64,000 bases of DNA from Bermanella sp044597725 (GCF_044597725.1 NZ_CP139003.1:2356001-2420000); one strand, 5' to 3'. Positions 34,841-44,868 are shown, counted from the first letter of the stretch. Notes: generated by a model from the letters alone, not told the origin. Program-made: numbers and translations.

Positions 34841-36736
34841 CGTGCTTACCCCAAAGATCTTCTAATACCAAATAAAAACACGGCACAATAACCAGAATAA
34901 TAGCCGTGGCGAAAACAATACCAAAACCCAAAGATATGGCCATAGGTATTAATTGATACGCCTGTCGCGACTGTTCCAGAATGATTGGTGTCAAACCGCC
35001 AAAGGTCGTTAGAGTAGTTAATACAATTGGCCTAAAGCGACGAACTCCTGCTTCTAATATGGCATCGAAACGGGAGATTTCTTTTGCTTTCTTATTCGCA
35101 AAATCCACCATAATTAATGCGCCATTCACAACCACACCCGAAAGCGCAACCAAGCCCATTAAACTCACAATCGATAAATCGTACCCCAACATCAAGTGCC
35201 CTAGCACAGCCCCAATGGCGCCAAACGGAATAGCCAACATCACAATAAACGGTTGCGAGTAACTCCGAAAAGCAATGGCTAACAAGGAGTAAATAATAAA
35301 CATCGCCATGGCAAAACCGCCCCAAAGCACTTGGGTCGACTCGCGCATTTCAGCCTGAGTACCGCTAAAGCTCCAGGTTAAACCGGGGTATTTCTGCAGC
35401 AAATCGGGTAATACATCTTGGTTAATCGCGTCCAATACTTGGCTTACTGCTCCTGCTGGTTCTACATCCATACCAACCGATACCACACGACGTCCTTCAC
35501 GGCGCTCAAGAGAACTAAACGCCTCCCCTTGCTTTAATTCGGCCACATCCATCAATGGTACCTCACCACCATTTGGCAAAGTTAAAACAAAGCTCTCTAA
35601 GGTCGATAATTGGTTTCGTTCGGCATCGGGTAATTTCACCCTCACCTCAACTTCATTCGTCCCTCTTAACTGACGCATAGCCACAGCACCATAAAACGCA
35701 TCACGTACTTGTTGACCAATATATTCAGGGGTTAAACCCAACGCTTCACCTTGTGGTAACACATGGAAGTTATATTGCATCTTGCCTTGTCGATAGCTGT
35801 CGTTCACATCCACCTCAAGCGCAGACATATCTCGCTCTTCTGGTGCTTTTAGAACAATTTCAACATCGATAAAATTTTGACCACGAACATTGGTTTTTAT
35901 GCCCTCTGCAACCTTAAACAAATCGTGCTCTACGAACATCTCGTATGTCGAATCGGTAATACTTTGCGCAACTCTCGCCGCCTGAGCTTGTGTTGTTCCC
36001 ACAGGCAACCGCACTCCCGCTTCTATTTCATCGGCGGCTTGCCGCGGCATCATCACCATACCCATGTGATCACTAGTGGCAAAAGCACCCGTAATAACGA
36101 GAACACACCCTGCTATGGTAAGCGTAAGATAGCGATGATTTAGGCATTTAAGTAAAAATGGCTTATAAAAATTTGCCACAAACCGATTAAATGCAGACGC
36201 AACTTTGCGCTGGCGTCGATGTAAAGCGTGGCCCAGTTTAACGTTGGTTTTAGGATCGCTATGGGCTAAATGCGATGGCAAAATAAATATTGCCAAACGT
36301 CAACATTGCCATAGAGACCCAATTCCATTACATCGCGTTGTTGGGTTTGTAAACTTACTTCAGGCTCTTCTGCATCATCAGGGAAGGTTCGTATTCGATT
36401 GACCGCTTGATCAATATCTTGAAATGCTTTCATTGAATCGGTACCTGAGACTAACTCTAAACTAACAAGCCCCGCCCCTTCCTCGGCAACAGACGTCATT
36501 TCACTGATGCCTTGAATACCACGCAATGCAGACTCTACTGGCTGCAATATGCCTTTTTCAACTTCCTCAGGCGACGCACCTGGGTATTCCACATTCACTT
36601 CAACTATGCCAAGTTCAAACGCAGGAAAAACCTCTTTTTGAACTTGGAACGCCATCATGACACCACCGGCAAGAAGAATAACCATGAATAGGTTAGCCGC
36701 TATAGAGTTCCTCGCCATCCACTCAATTGGGTTCAT
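34806..36736 (-). pseudogene. Decayed RND efflux transporter (deleted and frameshifted)
   Basis: Inner-membrane RND pump remnant of about 640 codons; intact members have about 1030. The N-terminal piece (36736 to about 36300) begins MNPIEWMARNSIAANLF, reaches about residue 146 (QRDVMELGLYG) and then frameshifts. The C-terminal piece (from about 36290) resumes past the fifth or sixth helix, so about 350 residues of the first porter domain and helices 2-6 are missing. A second gap appears inside the C-terminal piece near 35810, where EERDMSALEV joins directly to the DSYRQGKMQYN segment; roughly 70-80 residues usually lie between. Its ATG overlaps the adaptor stop by 4 bases. Not functional. Confidence 0.85.
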
Positions 36737-37635
36737 GGATTAACCTCCGGCTTTAAACGGAGTTCAGCCCCTTGCGTGACTCTAGCTAAATCGGTTTTTA
36801 TAACATCATCGCCATCTTCAAGTCCGTTTGTAATGTAAGCGTATTGGTCGTCTTTAAACGCAACATCCACTTGGCGAATATCTAACGTTTTATCTTGCAT
36901 AACCCAAACGGTATTATTTTTGCGCACGTACTTGAGAGGCACTTTAAAACTATTTTCAAGCGCAATACCCGGCATCTCGACATCAATGTATGCACCAGAA
37001 ATTAACGGCGCACTGCCCAGTTGACCATCGCCCAGTTGACCATCGAACGGCATACGAACCTGAGTACGCTCTAACGCTAACTTAGCTTGCTCAACACGAG
37101 CCTAAGCGATTTCAAGATTGGCGGTAGCGGTCTGCTTTTGCGGCACACGCAGCATAAGGGCTTTATTTGCACCGGAAGAATTCATACCCAGCGCGTTGTA
37201 GTCATTTTGCGCCCGTGCCTGCTCCCCCATCTCCAAACTGTAGGCAGCTTTTGCTTTCTCTAAATTGGCCTGCTCTTGGCGTAACGCTATTTCAAAGTCA
37301 CTGGCATCAAGCTTAACCAGCCATTGGCCCTTTTTTACAAAATTACCCGGAACAAACTGCTCTGAAACCGCAACAACCGCCCCTTCAACCCTTGGCATCA
37401 AACTGACTTTCTGCGCAGGAATCACGTTACCTAGGGCTTTTATCTGTGGTTTATGACTAGCGGACGCCACATCCATCACTTCAACCAGCATAGCGCTGCG
37501 TTTAACCGCGCCATCTTTTGGCGCATTGGGCTGGGTGGAATAAATGAGCCACACTGCAAAAACAGTGAAGAGTAAAAAGACGCCGCTGATTATTATGGTT
37601 TTATTCTGTGAAGACGCATTGTCGGCTGAGGACAT
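36733..37635 (-). pseudogene. Decayed RND periplasmic adaptor (membrane fusion protein)
   Basis: Two in-frame pieces of one gene. The first (37635-37102) has the N-terminal helix, the barrel-sandwich strand SLMPRVEGAVVAV, VKKGQWLVKLD and half of the coiled hairpin, then meets TAG in LEIA-stop-ARVEQAKL, where a Gln or Lys codon is expected (one base change from CAG or AAG). The frame is otherwise open through ERTQVRMPFDG, but about 80-100 residues of the beta-barrel domain are missing before the final strands (QLGSAPLISGAY onward). A 15-base tandem duplication lies at that joint. First gene of the decayed pump operon. Confidence 0.85.
37015..37044. repeat. 15-base tandem duplication in the decayed adaptor gene
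   Basis: Two perfect adjacent copies of GCCCAGTTGACCATC, read as DGQLG-DGQLG in the adaptor frame. It lies exactly where the family alignment loses the barrel domain, so it may record the slippage or deletion event. Confidence 0.8.
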
Positions 37636-37743
37636 ATTCCCTCACTCAGATCGTTAAGGCTTAAAACAGACGAATAAGCCTACTACGTGAAAATAAGGGA
37701 ATCAGTTTAGAATAATTAAGAAGGGATTAATATAACCGTACCA

Positions 37744-37872
37744 TTAATCCTTACTGCTATCGGCTTGGCTCGATTCATCGGTAAAACGCAGACCAAACAT
37801 TTTATATGCTTCGTTTTGTGCATCGCCGATGCTGTAGTGATTAACAATATAGCCTAGCTCTTTGATTTCCAC
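37744..37872 (-). pseudogene. Orphan C-terminal fragment resembling the Calx-beta protein
   Basis: A 42-residue frame from GTG to TAA, just downstream of the leucine-rich-repeat gene. Its middle, YKMFGLRFTDESS, resembles DEMFGLRFTDASG of the 2250-residue Calx-beta lipoprotein. At DNA level about 28 of 31 bases match between roughly 37778-37808 and 54286-54316. It has no plausible independent start or domain, so it is best read as debris of a related gene. The rest of 37636-37743 shows nothing recognisable. Confidence 0.45.
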
Positions 37873-37877
37873 CTAAG

Positions 37878-39380
37878 CTAAATACACCCATACTGCTTGT
37901 ATTCTTTTTGAGAAATAGGCTCTGACTGCTTCAGCTTCATATCTATTTCTTTGATTGGAATATAGCGATAAAAATAACGAGAGTTGCTTTTTTCCATTTC
38001 TAGCTGACTTGGATCAATACTGATTTTACCTAGACGATCAAGTTCTTTCCAACCATCCAGTTTCTTAATTTTGGTACGCTCTAAGCCTAACTCCCTTAAG
38101 ATGGGTAGATGACCTAGATTTTCGAGCTTTTTAACTGGGTTAGAATTTAGCCAAAGCTTCTCTAAACACTGGTTATGCTTTAAGTTTTCTATTTTCGTAA
38201 TGTGGTTTCTGGATACGTCCAAGGTGTTAAGCTTTTTCAGGCTATCAAGGCCTTCTAACTTGGATATATTGTGATTATTGAAGTAAATTGTTTTAAGCTC
38301 TGGGTTACCATCTAAACCTGATATTTGTTCGAGCTTACCACTATACAGCTTTAACTCTTCAAGATTGGGCGCTTCCTGCAAACCACTAAGACTTGTGATG
38401 GGCGCATGATATGCGGTGATGCTTTTTAGCTTTGGCATATCATCAAGAAAGGTAAAGTCTTTTAATGCAAATGCGGTTACTTCCAGTTCTTCGAGATTTT
38501 TGAGCTTATTAAGCGGTGTTAAGTCATTTAGCTTTTTATTGCTACTCCACAGCTCTAAGCGCTTAAGATTAGGTAAGTGTGCGATACCTGATATGTCAGT
38601 GGTATAAGCTGACGATAATTTAAAGCGTTCTAAACCATGGTTTTTGGGAATATTATCAAGATTAGCCAGAAGGTTATCATCAGGTCCTTTACTCATGGTT
38701 ACTTCTAAATGTTTCAAATTAGGCATATTGTCTAGGCCTTTAAAACTGCTAAGGCCCAACTGCCGGAGTTCGGCTTGATAAAGGGAGTCAAGGCCTTTCA
38801 TATTTTCAAAACTCTCTAGAAAAAGACCATTAATATTGAGATACGCTAGTTTACTGAGATTTTTCAATGCAGAAACAGTAACGGGGCTATCTCCTTTTCG
38901 AAAAACCACCAAGCTTCTCAATTCATGCAGGTTCTCAACATTAATATCTTCAATTTTGTTATCGAACAGGTATAGTGCGATAACACTCTGAAATGCATTT
39001 AGAATGTTATTTTTATGGAACTTAGAATCTTGAACCGTAAGAGCAACAACACTACCTGATTGGTTGGTAATATAACTATTACCTAGACGCGCTAAATGGC
39101 CCTTAGCAAAACTATCATCACCATCAATAATTCCATTTTCATTATAATCCCAATAAATTAGTCCATTATCATCAACAATATAGTGATTACGATCCTTATA
39201 ATGTCTAAATTCTTCTATGGGTACCTGTGCATTTTCAGCAACTTTTTTTAATACTTCATAGTCATGTTTATTGATGGGGGCTTGGTCTTTGCCAATAATG
39301 AAATTTTGTGACCAGCTTAGAGCTGGCCACAAGAAAATTGCAAACAAAAACAGAATACGCGTTACTAACATTCTAAGCAT
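37878..39380 (-). CDS. Exported leucine-rich-repeat protein with EF-hand-like loop
   Basis: A 500-residue protein with a signal peptide (MLRMLVTRILFLFAIFLWPALSWS). An N-terminal segment holds a dockerin/EF-hand-like loop, DYNENGIIDGDD (about 75-86). From about 105 to 465 there are some 13-15 leucine-rich repeats of 21-23 residues of the LxxLxxLxLxxN type (for example LKNLEELEVTAFALKDF), as in bacterial internalin-like solenoids. It starts 7 bases after the 1260-residue gene and is surely cotranscribed. A periplasmic or surface binding partner of that protein, possibly immunity, is an inference. It has no lipobox or anchor. Confidence 0.8.
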   Translation of the reverse strand: MLRMLVTRILFLFAIFLWPALSWSQNFIIGKDQAPINKHDYEVLKKVAENAQVPIEEFRHYKDRNHYIVDDNGLIYWDYNENGIIDGDDSFAKGHLARLGNSYITNQSGSVVALTVQDSKFHKNNILNAFQSVIALYLFDNKIEDINVENLHELRSLVVFRKGDSPVTVSALKNLSKLAYLNINGLFLESFENMKGLDSLYQAELRQLGLSSFKGLDNMPNLKHLEVTMSKGPDDNLLANLDNIPKNHGLERFKLSSAYTTDISGIAHLPNLKRLELWSSNKKLNDLTPLNKLKNLEELEVTAFALKDFTFLDDMPKLKSITAYHAPITSLSGLQEAPNLEELKLYSGKLEQISGLDGNPELKTIYFNNHNISKLEGLDSLKKLNTLDVSRNHITKIENLKHNQCLEKLWLNSNPVKKLENLGHLPILRELGLERTKIKKLDGWKELDRLGKISIDPSQLEMEKSNSRYFYRYIPIKEIDMKLKQSEPISQKEYKQYGCI

Positions 39381-39387
39381 CTCTACT

Positions 39388-42300
39388 CTAAGTTAAGTAT
39401 TTATTTGGAAACTCATTAAAGCTTCGTTCTTGCCAGAATTCCCAGTCTGTCCCCAGAGGAGAATCAGGCTGCCTATAATACATATGGTCAAACGATAATA
39501 CTTTCTCTTGACCACCCTGATTAATAGTAATTTCTTCTGACATACCAGCCTCAGGTATAAACTCACCACGGGCAAGGGCTTCAGCAATATCGTACTTACT
39601 GCGGCCACTGGGTAGGGTTTCGTCTGGACTATCCGGCTGTGAAACTTCTTGATAATAAGCAATGAGATCCTCAACATTATCGATAATAACGTGCACTTCA
39701 TGAGAACGATCACGACCAAGATTTCGTGTAGACTCCGTCGTGCCGCTAGGAAACTTCACCAAAGACTTGATAAACTCGACAGAGTAGCCTTGTAAATACA
39801 AGGGAACGACCGCTCGCCAGCTTAAGTGGCCTAGGTTATAACTATCGCCTTCGAACCACCACTCATCTCCCATATCATCAATATTTTCAAGCAATTCACC
39901 TGCTTCACCCGGCAAGGTTTCTTCGTATAAGTCTTCGCAACTTTTATCAAATAACAAACTACGGGACTTCTTTATTTCGCCAATATAATGCTGAAAAGAA
40001 TGATTTAATGCACTTCTTGATAGTTCATGTACTGCCTTAACTACGTCGTACACGACGATGCAAGCGCCAATTATTGAAGCCACCAACAATGCCGCACCGC
40101 CTACAAAAGGAATCGCTAGCACTGAAAGGCCCATAGCAACTACACGACCTGCAACGCTTCGACCCGCCAGAGAGGTAAGAACGCCCCGTCCAATGCCACT
40201 TTTTGCTGCATAGGCCAGTTGAACATGAAGGGCATTCATAGCGGTAGCTAAGGCCATAAACGCTTCTTCATTATTACCTTCATCATAATGCCGTACAGCG
40301 GCATGCACAGAGACCAAAACAGAGATAGCCGCCATATAACGAGCTGCCGCCTCACCTCCCAACCATTTGGTAACTGCTGTATTATCGACTGCCGCTTTGA
40401 CCGCCCCGCTCTTGGATGCTAAACGCTCACCAAGCGACCGACCGGACATGGCTGCAACAAAATTATTCGCCACGTTTCCGGTATATATTAAGCCAGCACT
40501 GGCTTCCATAATACTTAAAGCTTGTTCGTAAGGTGTCTTATCTTCTAATTCCTCACCGCTCAACAACCCACGAAGTGTTTCTATATTCATCGCGATGCTG
40601 ATGCCAAACATCATGGATTTATACCATTTTTGCTTGTTGGCATTATAAATCCTGTCACTTAGCGTATTGTCATTATTTAATGCTTTAGCAGCAATATCGT
40701 CTAGGGCAGCGTGCAGTTGTAAATCTAACTTTCGATTAAGGATTCCATCAATCCGCCTTAGGCGCTTAAGGTAAAGCCCCCTCTCACTTAATGGGGATTG
40801 AGCGACGTAGCCAGTAATGGCAATTTTATTAATGAAGGATTTAGGTAGTATTTTCCCTTCAAATTCAGTTACGCCACACAAGCGAAAGAGAGCTGTATTG
40901 AATTTAATATGAAACAAAGCACCCTTACTATCTAGCATCTTTTGGCTAATACGATCGCTATAAATGTCAATCACTTGCTGCAATATTGAGGGTGCGCCAG
41001 GCGCTCGATGAATAATGGGTGTTGCAATCCTTTTATAACTATTGAGGGCCCATAACAACGGGTTGGAATGCGCTAAGTCTAATGGCTCAGCATTTAAGCG
41101 AGCTTGCTCACTGGCTTCAAGCTGTTGCTCAATACTCCTCAATTCTTTTCCAAGATCCGCCCTATAATTGGCAATAGGTTCGGGCTCAGGCACGTCCTCA
41201 CGATCTTCAAGGCCATGCAATTGCTTACCGACCCCAATAAACTCAGAAAAATCGTCACCCAATTTTTCAACCATTCGAAGCACATCTTCTTGATTAGAAA
41301 AATCCTCCAAGAATGGCTCAACCCACTCTTGCCAAATACGATCGGATAGCTCTGTTTTACTGAGCGCGATAATGCATTGCGTTAGTGTTTCAAAAATATG
41401 CGCCCAATAAGGCTCTATTTCCATATAGGGGCCGGGGTGCTGTTGACCTTCTTCATTTCGGTTCTCCATAGTATGTTTAAGATAACCATTCAGCTCAGCA
41501 AGAAACGCTTCATGAAAGATTAAATCGGCTAATCCTTCTGCAGCCGCATCGACCGCTGCTATATCATCAGCGGCGACATATTGGCTGCCTTCTTCTGGAT
41601 TGATTTCATTGCCAATAGCTTCTCCTAGCTTGTCGATTTTATCGAGTAACAAATTGCCTTTGTCTACTTGATCTTGATCACGCACTTCAAAAGGGAATTG
41701 TTGCATGAGACTTGTTAGGCGGCTCATTCCGTTTAGTCGCTCTATGTTTTCACTATGAACTTTTACAAGTTCTGCCACTCTATCCAGCTCTATATTTAAA
41801 GCATCTAGCTTGGCCGTAATTCGTCTATCCCACTCAGGCAGGGTGCAATGCAGTTGGATGGCATCGGGCTGTTCGTCTTCACTGTCTGCCGGAAGAACCG
41901 AACCACGGTAAGCAACTGGGTTATCCCCTTCTGCAAGGCTTAATAGGTTGTTCGTTTTGAAGTTGCCGCGATTGACAGGGTATGCAAAAAAACCATACTC
42001 TCGGTTTGGAAAGAAATACTGACTACTAACATGATTAAACTGTCGACGCTCACTAAGTGAAAGTGTTCCCGCCACGCTGTTGCCATCCTCTGTATAATAA
42101 GCATTGCGCACAAAACTATGGAGAATTCTAGAAGGCGCAGTCAGCTCTGGCGCTGAACGATGATCCGGACCAAGCCTTTCGATTTGGTTGTAGCTGGTAA
42201 GGATTTTTTCAAACTGTGTTGTATTTAGCCACTGATTCCAAGGGTCATCGACAAATGCTTGGCGTGATTCACTATTGTTTGGATGAAATGAACGCAAGTC

Positions 42301-43170
42301 CATTTCATCAAACTTATTCGCTTCGATTATTTCTCTCACGCCCCAGCCGCCGTATACCGTTCCCGGCTTGACCTCAAAGGTTGCGTTTTCCAAGTCTATT
42401 TCTTGAAAGCTGCTGTTGAATTCACTAATCTGCGTACTTTTAACGATGTAGCCATGTTCATCGGTTAAGCCTATGCCAAGTGGCATCATACTCTTAGTTC
42501 GACGGAAAAAGGCCATATCGGCTCGACTTGTAGCCAACTGGTCTTTTAAATCCCCCTCTCCATACATCCAATAAAAGATATAGGTATTAGCCATTGGTTC
42601 GTCTGGGGAGTCTGCGTAAGTAAATCGAACCCGTGTACTTAGGTCTTCTACGGGTATAACGCAACTGCTAATTAAACGGTCTAGATCTCTATGGGGTCTA
42701 TCGATTTGAGAGACTTTGTGGTTTAAGGAATACTCAGGGTTAACCTCTCTTTTGAATAGCAGATCAAACCACTCTTCATCACCGGGCGCTGGATTAATGC
42801 CATCGGCCGTGAGGGTTTGCCACAATGGCTCATCCCTCGCCGCACTCAGCATACTGGTAAACTGCTCTACCACTCTGTCTAGGTTTCGTTCTGACGATTC
42901 ATCGTTGTCTGGCGTTAGTGCGCATAACGCTTCAATATATTCTCCATTTGTATTATGGAAATCATTAATTTTCTGTATTTCTCGTTCAATATGTTCCAGC
43001 CATGACTCTGCTCTCTCTAACGCTTCTTTAGCTTTCCAACTGCGGTAGGGGTAGTCCGTATTTTGTTCAATTTCTGCTTTGGCTGCATCAGCTACTAGTT
43101 GATAATAGGCGCGGCGCTTATACCAAAATTCATAATCTTGTACAATATTCTGAATACTTGTGGCTAACAT
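39388..43170 (-). CDS. Large putative contact-dependent effector (1260 residues) with late hydrophobic helices
   Basis: I do not recognise a named family with certainty. No signal peptide. Residues 1-130 are helical and charged; 150-430 look like a beta-rich globular part with many Trp/Tyr; 450-850 are mostly helical, rich in Glu/Gln; 930-1050 hold Ala/Gly-rich hydrophobic stretches (MAAISVLVSVHAAV near 950, VVAMGLSVLAIPFVGGAALL near 1015 and VASIIGACIVVYDVV near 1035). A hydrophilic tail of about 200 residues follows. A big soluble protein with late membrane-inserting helices resembles VasX- or BTH_I2691-type T6SS effectors. Neighbours are a LysM/peptidoglycan-binding protein and a protein with a VgrG-tail-like domain upstream, and an exported LRR protein downstream. 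AAGGACG precedes the ATG. The toxin role is inferred. Confidence 0.6.
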   Translation of the reverse strand: MLATSIQNIVQDYEFWYKRRAYYQLVADAAKAEIEQNTDYPYRSWKAKEALERAESWLEHIEREIQKINDFHNTNGEYIEALCALTPDNDESSERNLDRVVEQFTSMLSAARDEPLWQTLTADGINPAPGDEEWFDLLFKREVNPEYSLNHKVSQIDRPHRDLDRLISSCVIPVEDLSTRVRFTYADSPDEPMANTYIFYWMYGEGDLKDQLATSRADMAFFRRTKSMMPLGIGLTDEHGYIVKSTQISEFNSSFQEIDLENATFEVKPGTVYGGWGVREIIEANKFDEMDLRSFHPNNSESRQAFVDDPWNQWLNTTQFEKILTSYNQIERLGPDHRSAPELTAPSRILHSFVRNAYYTEDGNSVAGTLSLSERRQFNHVSSQYFFPNREYGFFAYPVNRGNFKTNNLLSLAEGDNPVAYRGSVLPADSEDEQPDAIQLHCTLPEWDRRITAKLDALNIELDRVAELVKVHSENIERLNGMSRLTSLMQQFPFEVRDQDQVDKGNLLLDKIDKLGEAIGNEINPEEGSQYVAADDIAAVDAAAEGLADLIFHEAFLAELNGYLKHTMENRNEEGQQHPGPYMEIEPYWAHIFETLTQCIIALSKTELSDRIWQEWVEPFLEDFSNQEDVLRMVEKLGDDFSEFIGVGKQLHGLEDREDVPEPEPIANYRADLGKELRSIEQQLEASEQARLNAEPLDLAHSNPLLWALNSYKRIATPIIHRAPGAPSILQQVIDIYSDRISQKMLDSKGALFHIKFNTALFRLCGVTEFEGKILPKSFINKIAITGYVAQSPLSERGLYLKRLRRIDGILNRKLDLQLHAALDDIAAKALNNDNTLSDRIYNANKQKWYKSMMFGISIAMNIETLRGLLSGEELEDKTPYEQALSIMEASAGLIYTGNVANNFVAAMSGRSLGERLASKSGAVKAAVDNTAVTKWLGGEAAARYMAAISVLVSVHAAVRHYDEGNNEEAFMALATAMNALHVQLAYAAKSGIGRGVLTSLAGRSVAGRVVAMGLSVLAIPFVGGAALLVASIIGACIVVYDVVKAVHELSRSALNHSFQHYIGEIKKSRSLLFDKSCEDLYEETLPGEAGELLENIDDMGDEWWFEGDSYNLGHLSWRAVVPLYLQGYSVEFIKSLVKFPSGTTESTRNLGRDRSHEVHVIIDNVEDLIAYYQEVSQPDSPDETLPSGRSKYDIAEALARGEFIPEAGMSEEITINQGGQEKVLSFDHMYYRQPDSPLGTDWEFWQERSFNEFPNKYLT

Positions 43171-43186
43171 ATTACGTCCTTGTTAA

Positions 43187-43867
43187 TCATGAAATCGCTG
43201 TGGGGTTATCGAAAAACTCGACCACACTATCATCATCGCTTAAATCGTATTTCTTTTTAAAGGCTTCTAGCTGGCTAGCAAACAGCTCTTTTTCATCATT
43301 ATCTTTAAGCTGCCCTTCCCCTGAGAAAAAACCAAAATGATTTAATCGGCTTCTCATGCCCGTTTCTGTTCTAGGGTCGTCTAGCTCACTAATATGCAAC
43401 CGTTTCTTTAATATTAAGCTGGGGCGAGATGGATACGGTGCGTATTCTAAATAGGCGAACTTGGCACCCGTTGGGAGCTTCTGTTCTACATAACCATCTG
43501 CATCGGTTTTTTCATTCTCGAACACGGACAAGGGTTCTTTATCAATGTCACTTTCTGACTTAAAGATCTTTAGCGTATATGGAATATCAGCAAGCGGATT
43601 AAACTGACTATCGGTTAAACAGATCGAAAAATACCCCTTTGACTTCTTAACAACGAATGTATTCTTTTTATTCAATTTTAGTTTATTTGCTGATGCTTTA
43701 ATTCCCGGGATATGAACAACATCCCCAGGGCATATCATGTTTGGATTTTTTCTTAATTCACGAAAGGCTTCATTTTCTGGTGCATCATAGATACTTCTCC
43801 AGTCCGATAGCCCATAGTCTTGCGCAATTGAGATTAAGCATTCGCCTTGTTTTACTGTATGTGCCAT
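43187..43867 (-). CDS. LysM and peptidoglycan-binding-like protein of the effector cassette
   Basis: A 226-residue protein without signal peptide. LysM domain at about 1-55 (HTVKQGECLISIAQDYGL, ending CPGDVVHIPG), a middle beta domain (about 70-165) with an NPLADIPYTLKI strand and DADGYVEQKLP, resembling the beta-sandwich in T6SS-associated proteins, and a C-terminal PG_binding_1-like helix set (RSRLNHFGFFSGE, then QLEAFKKKYDLS). LysM proteins without a signal peptide are common beside vgrG and effector genes. It starts 2 bases after the preceding gene, whose last codons provide GGAG. The effector gene follows after 16 bases. Confidence 0.75.
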   Translation of the reverse strand: MAHTVKQGECLISIAQDYGLSDWRSIYDAPENEAFRELRKNPNMICPGDVVHIPGIKASANKLKLNKKNTFVVKKSKGYFSICLTDSQFNPLADIPYTLKIFKSESDIDKEPLSVFENEKTDADGYVEQKLPTGAKFAYLEYAPYPSRPSLILKKRLHISELDDPRTETGMRSRLNHFGFFSGEGQLKDNDEKELFASQLEAFKKKYDLSDDDSVVEFFDNPTAIS

Positions 43868-43869
43868 CT

Positions 43870-44868
43870 CTATTTCTCCACATCCTTACCCGAAATCGCA
43901 CCTTCTTCATATGCCCAGAACATAACGTCAACATCTTCTGTTTCCAAACCATCTACCATGGCATAACCGTTATCATCCAATGTGCCTTTTACCAGCACTT
44001 TGCCATTTGGATCAAGGATATGATATTTCGCTCCGGCTTCTGGATTATCATCTTTATCTAACAACTCAATCTCAACCATGTTGTTTGGCACGTCATACTT
44101 AAACGTATGCAGTATGACGCCATCGCTGCGGGTTTCTTGGGCGGTTTCTGTTAGGGCGGTTATTAGGCCGTTGCTTTCCGATTGTTTGAGGTTGCGGTTT
44201 TGCTTTAAGTCATCGGCGATGGTTTTATTCGATTGTGGTGCGGCATAGACTTTCAGTTGGTCGCCGGCGTCTATTTGTATTATGCGACTAAATGGGTCGC
44301 TTATAACTTCTTGGTATTGTTTGATGGCTTGGGTGCCTTTGCTGCTATTTTCGACATAGAGCAAGATTCTGTGTTGCTCGGGCAATGGGCGGCCGTCTTT
44401 GCCTTGTGCGTCGATGATGATGCGATGGCGTTCTTTTTGTTTTGTTTCAGGTTTGGGTTGCTCGGGCTGCGGTGCCGGTGCTTGGCGATATACTTGGGTA
44501 TTACGAGGTATGCGCACCCAGGTTAGGCCCCAGTTTAGGCGTTTTTTAAATACATCGGTGAGAATGGCTTTGTATTTAAAGTCGATGGTGTCGTCATCGT
44601 TTATACTTATATCCCGCAGAGCGGGGGTAATGGTGTCGGTATTAATAAGAAAGAACTTGCCCTGCTCTAGCTCAAACCGAATGCGTTTATAGGCATCGTA
44701 TGGGCGTCTACGCTGGGGTGGTAAATTCACTAAATGGGCATTACGGAGTTTGTCTTTGGGACGAACCGCATCGTTAAGGGCTTGTATGGTGCGGATCGCT
44801 TTCATGGGTACTTCGATGTAGTGTAAATCGTAGTACGTGAGATCCATGGGTTCTTTTAGTATGATCAT
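43870..44868 (-). CDS. Effector-cassette protein with VgrG-tail-like beta domain
   Basis: A 332-residue cytosolic protein, first gene of the cassette. The N-terminal half (1-130) is unrecognised. A Pro/Gln-rich hinge (APAPQPEQPKPETKQKE, about 139-155) leads to a middle domain. The last 70 residues, with VEIELLDKDDNPEAGAKYHI and then KVLVKGTLDDNGYAMVDGL, match the beta-sandwich that ends many VgrG proteins and T6SS effector chaperones or carriers. It may deliver or load the large downstream protein. AAGGACG precedes the ATG, as in the effector gene. Confidence 0.65.
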   Translation of the reverse strand: MIILKEPMDLTYYDLHYIEVPMKAIRTIQALNDAVRPKDKLRNAHLVNLPPQRRRPYDAYKRIRFELEQGKFFLINTDTITPALRDISINDDDTIDFKYKAILTDVFKKRLNWGLTWVRIPRNTQVYRQAPAPQPEQPKPETKQKERHRIIIDAQGKDGRPLPEQHRILLYVENSSKGTQAIKQYQEVISDPFSRIIQIDAGDQLKVYAAPQSNKTIADDLKQNRNLKQSESNGLITALTETAQETRSDGVILHTFKYDVPNNMVEIELLDKDDNPEAGAKYHILDPNGKVLVKGTLDDNGYAMVDGLETEDVDVMFWAYEEGAISGKDVEK

